Shown here: positions 54,561 through 61,435 of the stretch, piece after piece | How the letters are laid out: each line of letters opens with the position of its first letter | How positions within the stretch are numbered: the first letter of the stretch is position 1 | Assembly (NCBI GenBank): GCA_023664185.1 | Contig: JAMPGA010000001.1 | Span: 682,162 to 746,161 of the forward strand | Reading direction: 5' to 3' | Source: Muribaculaceae bacterium | Lineage (GTDB): Bacteria > Bacteroidota > Bacteroidia > Bacteroidales > Muribaculaceae | Length of the DNA: 64,000 bases | Program-made: the position numbers and the translations under genes | The notes under the pieces: generated by a model | Database searches by the model: none | What the model saw: the letters and a program-made list of their open reading frames with translations, nothing else | What the model was told of the DNA's origin: nothing

Positions 54561-54825
54561 AAGCAAACGAAGGTTGCCGACCGACCTGTGCTCGGAACGC
54601 GCCCGACACCCTAAGCCTTTGGGCGTGGGTGTCGGGAATAAGCGTGTAGAGTTCAGGACGAAAAGTTTGCCGCCGGAGATGCAATGGAACGGGCGAGCCG
54701 AGGTAACGAGGTGTCGCATAGAGAGGAATGGAATTGTAGGCGACAATCTTTGTGTTGGCAAACCGCAGTGGTCGTTAGTTGTAAGTGGCGCGAAGCAGAA
54801 CCTACAACCAACGATGCCTCGGTCT
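54561..54825 (+). ncRNA. Candidate large structured RNA, copy C
   Basis: About 265 bases paralogous to copy D. Stems include CCCGACACC (54602-54610) with GGTGTCGGG (54628-54636), capped by GCC/GGC, and CGTTAGTTGTA (54773-54783) with TACAACCAACG (54803-54813). Shared unpaired words with D include AGATGCAATGGA and ACAATCTT. No promoter box is obvious. No protein-like ORF. Confidence 0.55.
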
Positions 54826-55090
54826 TGGCAATGTTCCGGGCTGAGAAATGCAGGACGCAATGAGCGGTCTTATCGCTTTGCGCTTTCGTAGCTTGCGGAG
54901 AAAGAAATGCCGACTGCAAGCCACATTGTGGGTGGGGAAAATACGCCGCCTTTCAATGCCATAGGCGAATAATAGCGAGTGCCACCGGCGAAATGCCGTG
55001 TGTTCATCAGTCCTCTATTGGGTGGGAGGATTGGTTGCGCATCATCGAATGTGCCGACTGAGGATGGAACGCAGCAGCTTGACCTTAGAA

Positions 55091-55375
55091 GTCGGAAGTA
55101 CAAGCGAGGTTGCCGGATAGACCGTCAGCATCACGTGCCCGACACCGTAGCACCGAGTATCAGTGCGAAGGTGTCGGGATCAAGCGGGATGCCGTCGGGC
55201 TAAGAAGTTTGCGCCCGTAGATGCAATGGAGCGCGCGACAGCCGGAGGCACCGCCGTAGGTGTCGCGGCAAAGCATAATGGAATTGGAGGACACAATCTT
55301 CGTTCAGGCAACCGAAGCGGTCGCTGTTCATAAGTGCAGCAACGCGAAACCTATGAACAGCGATGTTCGGACTTC
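55091..55375 (+). ncRNA. Candidate large structured RNA, copy D
   Basis: About 285 bases. Stem CCCGACACC (55138-55146) with GGTGTCGGG (55170-55178) is capped by GCAC/GTGC instead of GCC/GGC. The second stem is CGCTGTTCATA (55322-55332) with TATGAACAGCG (55352-55362), 11 bp, differing from copy C at several paired positions. It contains a sub-hairpin GCGACA-GCC-GGA-GGC-ACCG-TGTCGC (gaps omitted) that resembles the core of the small elements at 58-62 kb. Confidence 0.55.
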
Positions 55376-55474
55376 AAAGGTCTAAGATGCAAGTGACTGA
55401 TGAAGGAGGTTAGTATGAGATGATGCGCACCAAGCCGGGAGGGTCAACAAAGATGAACGCTAACAACAAATCAA

Positions 55475-55933
55475 TTATCGTTTTCGGTAGAAAAGCCAAA
55501 TGAGCACACCTATCACAAGAATTGTGATGATGACAGCGGCAGTGCCGTTAGGCGGGTTATAGAGGCGCGTCGTTGCCGAATGTTCTGTGGAGGACTCAAC
55601 CGCAGATTGCTTATAAGCGTCCGTATCGAGGCGGTTGTAGTGCTCCACTTGATTATGTTCCAACTTTCGGCTGTCTATCACGCGCCCTTTTATGGCCTTC
55701 AGGCGAATGACCTCCGGGGCTTCGCCAACAGATGAAGGCCGCTCGATTTCGATTTTCAGGGTATCGAAGCTAAAATCGGAATGGCGAATGGCAGAGTCAA
55801 TCACCGCGATTGTGCGGTGATGTTCGCTGTGGGCGAGCGAGTCGGTGGTGACCGATTGGCTCGCAACGATGTTTTTCTGTGACTTGCACCCTATCAGGGT
55901 GAATGTCAGGAAAAGAAAAATCAGATGGCGCAT
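55475..55933 (-). CDS. Probable unimolecular spanin lipoprotein (Rz-like)
   Basis: A 152-residue protein with an N-terminal lipoprotein signal (lipobox TLIGC) and a C-terminal membrane helix AAVIITILVIGVLIWLFYRKR. The middle is an acidic and helical periplasmic linker. An outer-membrane lipid anchor plus an inner-membrane helix in one chain is the hallmark of u-spanins, which fuse the two membranes at the end of lysis. It overlaps the endolysin gene by 13 bases. The role is inferred from topology and position. Confidence 0.72.
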   Translation of the reverse strand: MRHLIFLFLTFTLIGCKSQKNIVASQSVTTDSLAHSEHHRTIAVIDSAIRHSDFSFDTLKIEIERPSSVGEAPEVIRLKAIKGRVIDSRKLEHNQVEHYNRLDTDAYKQSAVESSTEHSATTRLYNPPNGTAAVIITILVIGVLIWLFYRKR

Positions 55934-56352
55934 AATTCAGAGTCGTTTTTGACGATGAATGAAGGACAAGCCTTGTTTGCGAACTCGTTATGACCGTGGA
56001 TTGTAGCCAAAGGATAGCTCGCTTTCAGCTCTTTACACAGAGCGATAAGCGCAGCCTTTTGCGCTTCGGTGCGAGTGTCCTTTGGCGTTTTGCCGTCTGC
56101 GGCACAACCTCCGATATAGCAGATGCCTATGGAGTTGGCATTATAGCCGGAGGTGTGCGCACCAATCTGTTCGATGGGTCTGCCCTTGTGGATAGAACCA
56201 TCGCGGTAAATCACGAAGTGATAACCGATGTCGCGCCAACCGTTGCCTTTCGGTTTCGGTGTGGTATGCCACTGCCGTATCTGTTGTACGGTGTAATCCT
56301 TGCCCTCAGGCGTAGCCGAGCAATGGATGATGATTTTGTTAATTTTCCTCAT
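55921..56352 (-). CDS. N-acetylmuramoyl-L-alanine amidase (endolysin)
   Basis: A protein of about 143 residues of the T7-lysozyme type (Amidase_2) that cuts the bond between MurNAc and L-Ala. Zinc ligands are visible in IIIHCSATPEGKDY, HGHNEFANKACPSF (His and Cys), and the catalytic Tyr is likely in WRDIGYHFVIYRDG. The ATG at 56352 (MRKINKIIIHCSA) is preferred to one eleven codons upstream. It overlaps the holin gene by 14 bases. No signal peptide, so export depends on the holin. Confidence 0.92.
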   Translation of the reverse strand: MRKINKIIIHCSATPEGKDYTVQQIRQWHTTPKPKGNGWRDIGYHFVIYRDGSIHKGRPIEQIGAHTSGYNANSIGICYIGGCAADGKTPKDTRTEAQKAALIALCKELKASYPLATIHGHNEFANKACPSFIVKNDSELCAI

Positions 56353-56560
56353 GTTCGTGGGATATATATTTGTAATGATAATCAATGCCGAATAATGCCC
56401 CTGCGAAAGTCAGAATCTCACCGAAAGCAATGAGGACTGAGTTGTGAATTTCGCCCGGAGGTGGCATGATGAATCCGGCAATCAACAGACCGCAGCCCAT
56501 AGCAATGAGCACGATTGCCGCGATAAGCTGAATTGAGTGCTTGTGCTTTTTGAGATTCAT
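56339..56560 (-). CDS. Putative holin
   Basis: A 73-residue protein with two membrane helices (LIAAIVLIAMGCGLLIAGFIM and VLIAFGEILTFAGALFGIDY), a charged N terminus and a His/Glu-rich C-terminal tail. Size, topology and position directly before the endolysin support a class II-type holin that releases it. No family-specific motif was recognised. Confidence 0.75.
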   Translation of the reverse strand: MNLKKHKHSIQLIAAIVLIAMGCGLLIAGFIMPPPGEIHNSVLIAFGEILTFAGALFGIDYHYKYISHEHEEN

Positions 56561-56577
56561 AATTTATGGGGTAAAAA

Positions 56578-56609
56578 GTTGTGTATGTGGGGATTTATGA
56601 TTAAATTTG
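56578..56609 (+). promoter_or_regulatory. Plus-strand promoter of a non-coding transcript
   Basis: GTTG at 56578-56581 and TAAATTTG at 56602-56609, 20 bases apart. It fires away from the lysis genes into a gap without a plus-strand gene. Confidence 0.55.
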
Positions 56610-56615
56610 CGTATT

Positions 56616-56932
56616 GGAATGTAAAGCCGTATTAAGTGAACCGCGCTACCTCTGCTTGCAAGTGAAGCCATGCTGAACGAATTGGAAACATCTTTTGTGA
56701 AACCATATTAAGTAACCCGGACACCTCTCACTGAAGTAAAGCCACGCTAAACGAATTGTATACCTCTCCCGGATGCGCGATAGCTCCTCCGTTGGCTCGT
56801 CCATCGGGCTATCAATGCGGTGCATTGCTGATAGCTCCTCCGTGGCTTAGGTTTCGGCTGACGCTTCGGGCTATCTTAAACGTTTAAGTGATAGCTCCCC
56901 CTTGTGGTACTCCCACAAGGGCTATCTGTTTT
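56616..56932 (+). ncRNA. Candidate plus-strand RNA with tandem 60-mers and three related hairpins
   Basis: From the predicted start, two ~60-base repeats (about 56626-56685 and 56701-56758) share ATTAAGT, ACCTCT, GAAG, GCCA, GCT and AACGAATTG. Then come three hairpins, each opening with GATAGCTCC and closing with GCTATC: 56779-56813, 56830-56875 and 56890-56926. The third contains a perfect CCCTTGTGG/CCACAAGGG stem and is followed by TGTTTTAT, a plausible terminator. It lies antisense-side to the minus-strand phage operon and stops at the 3' end of the fibre gene. Confidence 0.55.
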
Positions 56933-56939
56933 ATAGGGG

Positions 56940-57983
56940 TCACTTGCCGAAGTTCCATACTTGGGTGTTGGGGTCGAAGATGAGCGAGAACTCTGCCATT
57001 GAGCTTACGAGATTGGCAGGGGTAATCTGAGATTTGCCGGGCAAGATTTTCTTGGCGAAGCCGACGGCAAAGCGCAGACGTATCATGCGCATCTTCTTCT
57101 TTTTGTTGGCTACGCGCATATCGTTGAGATAGACAACTGACCGACCCCAACCGAAAGACTTGCAACCCTCTTTGTCAGTATGATGAGAAACGAGGGTGCT
57201 TGGCGAGGATGAATAATTCTCGCACTCCATGTGAAGATAACCGCGATGGTTTGTTGAGAACTTCAACGTGTTACCCTCAATCTTGACGGCGTGACATGAG
57301 CCGTAGAGATGCCAACCTTTGGTTGCCGGACAATATCGTTTGTTGGCATCGCCCTCTGTGCGGTAGTCTGCTTTATGATGATATTGATTGCGCTTTCGGG
57401 TGAGCCGAAACAGATATGGCACATATCCGGCGGCAATCAATTTCTGCGCTCCGAGTATTCGGAGAGTACCGTTGACTACCTGACAAGATATTTGGGCAGT
57501 GTTGATTACGTTTGTAATCGAGCTGCCGTCACCGATGCCCAATGCTTTTTGCATTGTGGCGAGGATTTCCTCGATTGTCGCAGTCTGCTTTTGCAGAGCG
57601 GCAACGTTGGTACGAGCCGCATTAAGGTCAGTGACCTGCTGTGCTCGCATTGCTCCGGCTCGTTCGGTCGTGGCCTGTTGGATAAAGATGCCTGACGTTG
57701 AAGATGTCTTGCCATCGGAAAGAGAGACCTTGCCGATATTGGCGTAAACGTGATTGCGGTCGGTCTGCCCTTGGGCGATAGACGTAATCGCATAACCGGC
57801 GGCTTTGAAGCCGTCGAGCAACTGTTGGATCTTCGCGACGGTGTCCGAAGTTCCGGCAGTGGCGAGCAGGTCGGCAATTCTCTGCAAGAGGTAGCCGACA
57901 GTTTCAGGCGTGATAGCGTCTTTCGCCTGTATCTTGCGAAACTCAGTAATGAGTTGAGTAAGTGATTTTGTATCAATAGCCAT
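56940..57983 (-). CDS. Phage tail fibre/appendage-type protein
   Basis: A 347-residue protein. The N-terminal half is helical with coiled-coil character (LTQLITEFRKIQAK; LNAARTNVAALQKQTATIEEIL) and a repeat-like beta segment TTERAGAMRAQQV, a motif often found in tail-fibre stalks. The C-terminal half is basic and beta-rich and ends in FSLIFDPNTQVWNFG. The arrangement suits a trimeric adhesin. No enzymatic motif. The start overlaps a 12-bp dyad and it has its own promoter. Confidence 0.6.
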   Translation of the reverse strand: MAIDTKSLTQLITEFRKIQAKDAITPETVGYLLQRIADLLATAGTSDTVAKIQQLLDGFKAAGYAITSIAQGQTDRNHVYANIGKVSLSDGKTSSTSGIFIQQATTERAGAMRAQQVTDLNAARTNVAALQKQTATIEEILATMQKALGIGDGSSITNVINTAQISCQVVNGTLRILGAQKLIAAGYVPYLFRLTRKRNQYHHKADYRTEGDANKRYCPATKGWHLYGSCHAVKIEGNTLKFSTNHRGYLHMECENYSSSPSTLVSHHTDKEGCKSFGWGRSVVYLNDMRVANKKKKMRMIRLRFAVGFAKKILPGKSQITPANLVSSMAEFSLIFDPNTQVWNFGK

Positions 57984-58017
57984 AACTGTTGCTGATTTTG
58001 AGCAAAGTTATGGCTAT
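57976..58017. promoter_or_regulatory. 12-bp dyad over the fibre-gene promoter and start codon
   Basis: ATAGCCATAACT (57976-57987) and AGTTATGGCTAT (58006-58017) are perfect inverted repeats separated by 18 bases. The right arm contains part of the minus-strand -7 box TAACTTTG (58010-58003) and the left arm the ATG (57983-57981). This resembles an operator. Confidence 0.55.
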
Positions 58018-58060
58018 CCATTAGGCGGCGAAAAGACAACATTACAACATCGAAAAGTGT

Positions 58061-58068
58061 TATCTTTG
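58061..58068 (+). promoter_or_regulatory. -7 box of the YjbR/MmcQ gene
   Basis: TATCTTTG, 18 bases before the ATG. No good -33 box, so the promoter may be weak or activated. Confidence 0.45.
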
Positions 58069-58086
58069 TAGTGAAAATTCAAGATT

Positions 58087-58452
58087 ATGAACGTAGAAGA
58101 ATTTAGAGATTACTGCCTTTCGCTGAAAGGCACGAAATATAAAATGCCGTGGACTGAACCCGAATACTCATCGCTGATGGTGTTCGAGGTTGTCGACAAA
58201 TGGTATGGATTTGTCGATATTGACAAATTCGAGTTTTGCGATTTGAAGTGCGACCCGGAGCGGTCAATTGAACTTCAGGAGCGATATGAAGGTGTCAAAC
58301 CCGGTTGGCACATGAATCACAAACACTGGATTTCAGTGTATTTCAATAAGGATGTACCCGATTCTTTGATAAAGGAGTTGGTAGCCTCGGCACACGATAT
58401 GGTGCTGAATAAGCTACCGAAGAAAGTTCAAGCCGAAATACTTGGGGAGTAA
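58087..58452 (+). CDS. MmcQ/YjbR family protein (prophage cargo)
   Basis: A 121-residue protein of the YjbR fold, with the N-terminal NVEEFRDYCLSLKGTKYKMPW, the middle EVVDKWYGFVDIDKFEFCDLKCDPE and the C-terminal GWHMNHKHWISVYFNKDVPDSLIKELVASAHDMV. The family is small, DNA-binding-like by fold and of unclear role. It is the only plus-strand gene among leftward structural genes and has its own promoter, so it looks like a lysogenic-conversion (moron) gene. Its stop is four bases from the first small structured element. Confidence 0.85.
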   Translation: MNVEEFRDYCLSLKGTKYKMPWTEPEYSSLMVFEVVDKWYGFVDIDKFEFCDLKCDPERSIELQERYEGVKPGWHMNHKHWISVYFNKDVPDSLIKELVASAHDMVLNKLPKKVQAEILGE

Positions 58453-58455
58453 ATT

Positions 58456-58524
58456 TGTCAACAACTTGGATGTCAACTCGGCTGAACCGCCCGAAGGTAG
58501 TTGTAACTGTAGGGATTGTTGACA
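58456..58524 (+). repeat. Structured element R1
   Basis: Closing stem TGTCAACAA/TTGTTGACA (9 bp). Core TTGGATG, hairpin TCAAC-tcg-GCTGA, ACCG, then CCC-gaa-GGT-loop-ACT-gta-GGG. Confidence 0.7.
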
Positions 58525-58537
58525 GCTGCGTATTGAA

Positions 58538-58605
58538 GCGGCAAGTTCTCGGATGGCCGGGAGGCACCGCCCGAAAGTCAGCCAACTGGAGGGGCAACTT
58601 GCCGC
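58538..58605 (+). repeat. Structured element R2
   Basis: Closing stem GCGGCAAGTT/AACTTGCCGC (10 bp). Core TCGGATG, GCC-GGGA-GGC, ACCG, then CCC-gaa-AGT-loop-ACT-gga-GGG. Confidence 0.75.
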
Positions 58606-58625
58606 GAGATAGCATCGACAAATCT

Positions 58626-58688
58626 ACGGAGTTCTTGGATGGCCGGGAGGCACCGCCTGTAAGCCCCTTAGCTGAAAGGCAACTCCGT
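58626..58688 (+). repeat. Structured element R3
   Basis: Closing stem ACGGAGTT/AACTCCGT (8 bp). Core TTGGATG, GCC-GGGA-GGC, ACCG, then CCT-gta-AGC-loop-GCT-gaa-AGG. Its 3' arm overlaps the last codons of the 58668-58949 gene. Confidence 0.72.
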
Positions 58689-58949
58689 AATTCCTATTGA
58701 TATAAGGAACAGAACGGTCAGGAACACCTCAAGACCATTCACTCGAAAGATACAACAATCGCGTATCTTTCTGCAAGCGCCGGACGAGAGGATTTTGACG
58801 TTGCGCCAACCACCGTAAAAATTGTAGCGCAACGAGATGCAATTTTTCAGTTCGAGGATAGAGCCGTCGGATTTCCAAACGGAAATATCGACAGGGTCGC
58901 CGGAGTTGAGCATCGTGCGAGCGGTAGATATGTGTATAGAGTGAGCCAT
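58668..58949 (-). CDS. Small phage structural-region protein
   Basis: A 93-residue protein. Its start shares one base with the stop of the upstream gene (TAATG), supporting the ATG at 58949 over a longer in-frame ORF. The middle is beta-rich with two adjacent Cys (KSDGSILELKNCISLRYNFYGG, GACRKIRDCCIFRVNG) and a hydrophobic tail FLTVLFLISIGITEL that might be a membrane segment. I do not recognise a family. Its position beside the 366-residue structural protein suggests a virion or assembly role. Confidence 0.65.
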   Translation of the reverse strand: MAHSIHISTARTMLNSGDPVDISVWKSDGSILELKNCISLRYNFYGGWRNVKILSSGACRKIRDCCIFRVNGLEVFLTVLFLISIGITELPFS

Positions 58950-60049
58950 TACTGGAATGTGGGATTGAATTTGTCGTTGAAAATATCGGGAGAATATGGC
59001 GGCAGAGTCTTTGGCCGGTTCTCGGCAAAGCGCCATGTGAATTTCACCGAGTTGGGCTTTTCGTCACTGTCGGAAAGCTCCGAGGTATAGTCGGTTATGA
59101 GGATTTCGAGCATAGCATTGAAATCCGTTTCATTATTTGGCATCTCGTTGCCCCAGGGCATACGGACATTGGCCGATGAAAGCATCTGCTCGATTTGCAA
59201 ATGCTCGTCGTAAGTCAGCGGGCCCGACTGCACCTCATATTCTTTTGTGGTGCTGACATCGTAGAACTGCGATGTGCGCCCGATGACGGCAAGCGAGCGG
59301 TCGGTCTTGACTTTCTCGACGGTGACGCGAGGAAGCACCAACTGTTCAGGCACGTTGAAGCAGTTGGTGTACCAGAACGGACGGATGCCGAGAAGCGATT
59401 GGTCAACGTAGAAAGTGAGAGAGCGGTTTCCGACTCTCACGGTCACGGATTGCAGCGTCAGCGAGTCAATCTTCTTGGCCTCCTTGATTTTGGCAACGAT
59501 ATTCTCCACGAGAATGAGTTGTGTCAAAACATCATTGACATGAGCGATTTGGCCGTTGCCCGAATTGACATACTGGTACGTGTCGATTTCACCTTTGTCG
59601 TTGAGAAAGGTGGTATAGACACGAAACATTATCCCCTCTTTCTCTGTGGTGTACCACGCCACATAGATGTAGCCGTCGGGCGGTATGCGGCGAAACGGCG
59701 TGAGAGTCAGAAAGTTTTCGGTGAGCCAAGAGTCGATAAACGGCAGATTTATGTCGAGATTGCAGTAGAGGACGGTGAATGACTGGCTGACTGTGCCGGT
59801 CTGATCAGTCGCCTCGACGGTGTATTGAGCGAGTTGCGAGTCGGGCGAACCGGCCATCGAACTTTCGACAAGCGAGGCAATGTCGGTAACTACAGCCGCG
59901 CCGTTGATTGCGTAATAGCGGCCTTCGAGTATCGGAAGGTCGTATTGCAGCAGACGGAAGTCAACATATTCACACTCTGTGAATATCGTTACATCGGGCA
60001 ATTCGCCCGAAAGCATAATACCGGGAGTATAGAAGCCTAATCGTATCAT
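58949..60049 (-). CDS. Phage structural protein (tail region, unassigned)
   Basis: A 366-residue, beta-rich protein without signal or membrane segments. Segments such as YTVEATDQTGTVSQSFTVLYC, DGYIYVAWYTTEKEG and SLTLQSVTVRVGNRSLTFYVD suggest beta-sandwich domains used in tail or baseplate proteins. The C-terminal part is helical then Pro-rich (NRPKTLPPYSPDIF). It has its own strong promoter with an almost leaderless mRNA. Not matched to a known family. Confidence 0.65.
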   Translation of the reverse strand: MIRLGFYTPGIMLSGELPDVTIFTECEYVDFRLLQYDLPILEGRYYAINGAAVVTDIASLVESSMAGSPDSQLAQYTVEATDQTGTVSQSFTVLYCNLDINLPFIDSWLTENFLTLTPFRRIPPDGYIYVAWYTTEKEGIMFRVYTTFLNDKGEIDTYQYVNSGNGQIAHVNDVLTQLILVENIVAKIKEAKKIDSLTLQSVTVRVGNRSLTFYVDQSLLGIRPFWYTNCFNVPEQLVLPRVTVEKVKTDRSLAVIGRTSQFYDVSTTKEYEVQSGPLTYDEHLQIEQMLSSANVRMPWGNEMPNNETDFNAMLEILITDYTSELSDSDEKPNSVKFTWRFAENRPKTLPPYSPDIFNDKFNPTFQ

Positions 60050-60054
60050 GTAGG

Positions 60055-60086
60055 CAAAGTTAGCCGGTGGCTAACGGTCTACAAAA
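60055..60086 (-). promoter_or_regulatory. Near-leaderless phage promoter
   Basis: On the minus strand TTTTG at 60086-60082 and TAACTTTG at 60062-60055 are 19 bases apart, an ideal match. The ATG starts only six bases after the -7 box. Confidence 0.7.
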
Positions 60087-60095
60087 GACAGCACT

Positions 60096-60159
60096 CGGCT
60101 CAACTTGGATGGCCGACAGGCACCGCCCGGAGCACAACGATTGCGCAGGGATTGAGCCG
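60096..60159 (+). repeat. Structured element R4
   Basis: Closing stem CGGCTCAA/TTGAGCCG (8 bp). Core TTGGATG, GCC-GACA-GGC, ACCG, then CCC-gga-GCA-loop-TGC-gca-GGG. Confidence 0.75.
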
Positions 60160-60176
60160 CTAAGGTTGGTCTTATT

Positions 60177-60246
60177 CGGCATTTTCTCGGATGTCATCTT
60201 TTGATGAACCGCCCGGAGGTCATTGTAACCGAAGGGCAAGATGCCG
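60177..60246 (+). repeat. Structured element R5
   Basis: Closing stem CGGCATTTT/AAGATGCCG (one mismatch). Core TCGGATG, TCATC-tttt-GATGA, ACCG, then CCC-gga-GGT-loop-ACC-gaa-GGG. Confidence 0.75.
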
Positions 60247-60263
60247 CAAAGTTTTGAAACGTT

Positions 60264-60330
60264 CAGAATTTCTCGGATGTCAGCTCGGCTGAACCGTGCG
60301 GAAGTCGTTGTAACTGGAGCACAAATTCTG
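60264..60330 (+). repeat. Structured element R6
   Basis: Closing stem CAGAATTT/AAATTCTG (8 bp). Core TCGGATG, TCAGC-tcg-GCTGA, ACCG, then TGC-gga-AGT-loop-ACT-gga-GCA, a compensated form of CCC/GGG. Confidence 0.75.
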
Positions 60331-60349
60331 CATAGGCATAACATCAAAA

Positions 60350-60413
60350 GCGGCCACTCCCCGAAGGGAGCAGCCGCGAGAGGGATTTGGAGGAGGTCAA
60401 TCCTCCAAAATCC
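60350..60413. terminator. Two hairpins at the end of the small-gene cluster
   Basis: GCGGC-ca-CTCCC-cgaa-GGGAG-ca-GCCGC (60350-60377), then GGATTTGGAGGA/TCCTCCAAAATCC (60383-60413, one bulge), which encloses the stop codon of the 60397-60651 gene. No U-tract, so a terminator role is uncertain. Confidence 0.4.
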
Positions 60414-60651
60414 TGATTGTCTCACACGGAAGCCTCGGCTTCGTGGGAGCGGTTTGACGCGAGGCTTCGTCCTCTGACGAGCGACGGCCGATTTCGTCGA
60501 GAAGCACCGTGTGCAGGTCGTGAACGATGCGGAAGCCTTCGTCATCCCAGTCGTGGAAGGCTTGTGCTGCGAAGTCGTCGCAGATGTGGAGAAATGTTCC
60601 TCTCCAGTAATGGAGTTCAGATGTGCTGAAGTAAGTTAAATCGAGATGCAT
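60397..60651 (-). CDS. Small hypothetical phage protein
   Basis: An 84-residue acidic, His/Asp-rich protein (WRGTFLHICDDFAAQAFHDWDDEGFRIVHDLHTVLLDEIGRR, in part) with a Pro-rich C terminus. It is 11 bases downstream of the next small gene in the same direction. No domain recognised. Accepted for its protein-like composition and packing with its neighbours. Confidence 0.55.
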   Translation of the reverse strand: MHLDLTYFSTSELHYWRGTFLHICDDFAAQAFHDWDDEGFRIVHDLHTVLLDEIGRRSSEDEASRQTAPTKPRLPCETIRILED

Positions 60652-60662
60652 AGTTTTGTGAA

Positions 60663-60863
60663 TTAGAGGGTTTGGATTGAATTTGTTTTATCTATCTTGC
60701 AGAGTCGGAGCGTGTAGGGCTGACCACCGAAAGAGCTCTCCACTTTGATGAAGTCCTCGCCATCGCGCCAACTATAAAAAGTCGCAAGTCTAATGGCATC
60801 AAGGTCTGAGTCGGCATAGAACGACCATTTGCCTTGTTTTGTGTAACATACATATTCATACAT
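60663..60863 (-). CDS. Small hypothetical phage protein
   Basis: A 66-residue protein, MYEYVCYTKQGKWSFYADSD then DAIRLATFYSWRDGEDFIKVE. It looks like a compact alpha-beta domain and may be a short DNA- or nucleotide-associated accessory protein, but no family is recognised. Second of three small genes. Confidence 0.55.
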   Translation of the reverse strand: MYEYVCYTKQGKWSFYADSDLDAIRLATFYSWRDGEDFIKVESSFGGQPYTLRLCKIDKTNSIQTL

Positions 60864-60911
60864 AGTTGTGAAGTTTTGAGGTTTGACTTTCAGGAGAAAG
60901 CGAAAGAGGCT

Positions 60912-61199
60912 TTACGCCTCTCTCGCTGCCTCGAACTGGAGGCGTTCGTAGATGTTTTGGGAGATAGTCGCTCCGTAGCGAGCTTTGAGCAAGTGCATGT
61001 AGCGCATTGCGCTCTTGGCGGTCTTGCATCCGCAGCCCACATTGTCCTTGGGGGCCACACCCTTGAAATACACATACCAGCGGTCGAACTTGCGTTGAGC
61101 CACGATGAGCTTGGGAGTTGTTGCCGGAGTAGTCTCGACGGCGGAAACTGCGGTTTGAACTGCGGTTTGTTCTGCTGATTTTTTAGTTTTCTTTGCCAT
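60912..61199 (-). CDS. Small basic phage protein with a Lys/Thr-rich leader
   Basis: A 95-residue protein with a low-complexity start MAKKTKKSAEQTAVQTAVSA and a folded C-terminal part RKFDRWYVYFKGVAPKDNVGCGCKTAKSAMRYMHLLKARYGATISQ. The Cys-Gly-Cys and helix pair suggest a small binding domain. It is first of the three-gene cluster. Function unknown. Confidence 0.6.
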   Translation of the reverse strand: MAKKTKKSAEQTAVQTAVSAVETTPATTPKLIVAQRKFDRWYVYFKGVAPKDNVGCGCKTAKSAMRYMHLLKARYGATISQNIYERLQFEAAREA

Positions 61200-61399
61200 G
61201 ATTGTGAAGTATTTGGGGTTTGAACTGTGAGCCGAGGCTCTTAATTTTTACATTGCCAAAATTGGGAGGAACGACCGTCAGGGAGTGAGTTGAGAAAGTG
61301 AAATCAAGCAAAAATTTCAAGACAATTTTAAGGCTCGTCCGGTCAAAAATGAGGCTTGTACCATTTTTTATAAAATTGTTGTAGAAATCCGCTGGCGTG

Positions 61400-61429
61400 T
61401 TTTGCGATGAACGGTCAACCCTACCTTTG
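61400..61429 (+). promoter_or_regulatory. Plus-strand promoter in the 61.2-62.4 kb gap
   Basis: TTTTG at 61400-61404 and TACCTTTG at 61422-61429, 17 bases apart. It points toward the R7-R11 cluster; no plus-strand gene follows. Confidence 0.5.
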
Positions 61430-61435
61430 CAGATG

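Noticed and set aside
53769..54891. Overlapping ORFs of 115-155 codons on both strands
   Set aside because: Compositions are Arg/Pro/Ser-rich, no domain is recognisable, and they cross the paired segments A-C; better explained as structured non-coding sequence.
60060..60545. 161-codon minus-strand ORF
   Set aside because: Runs through R4-R6 and two hairpins and overlaps the more protein-like 60397-60651 gene.
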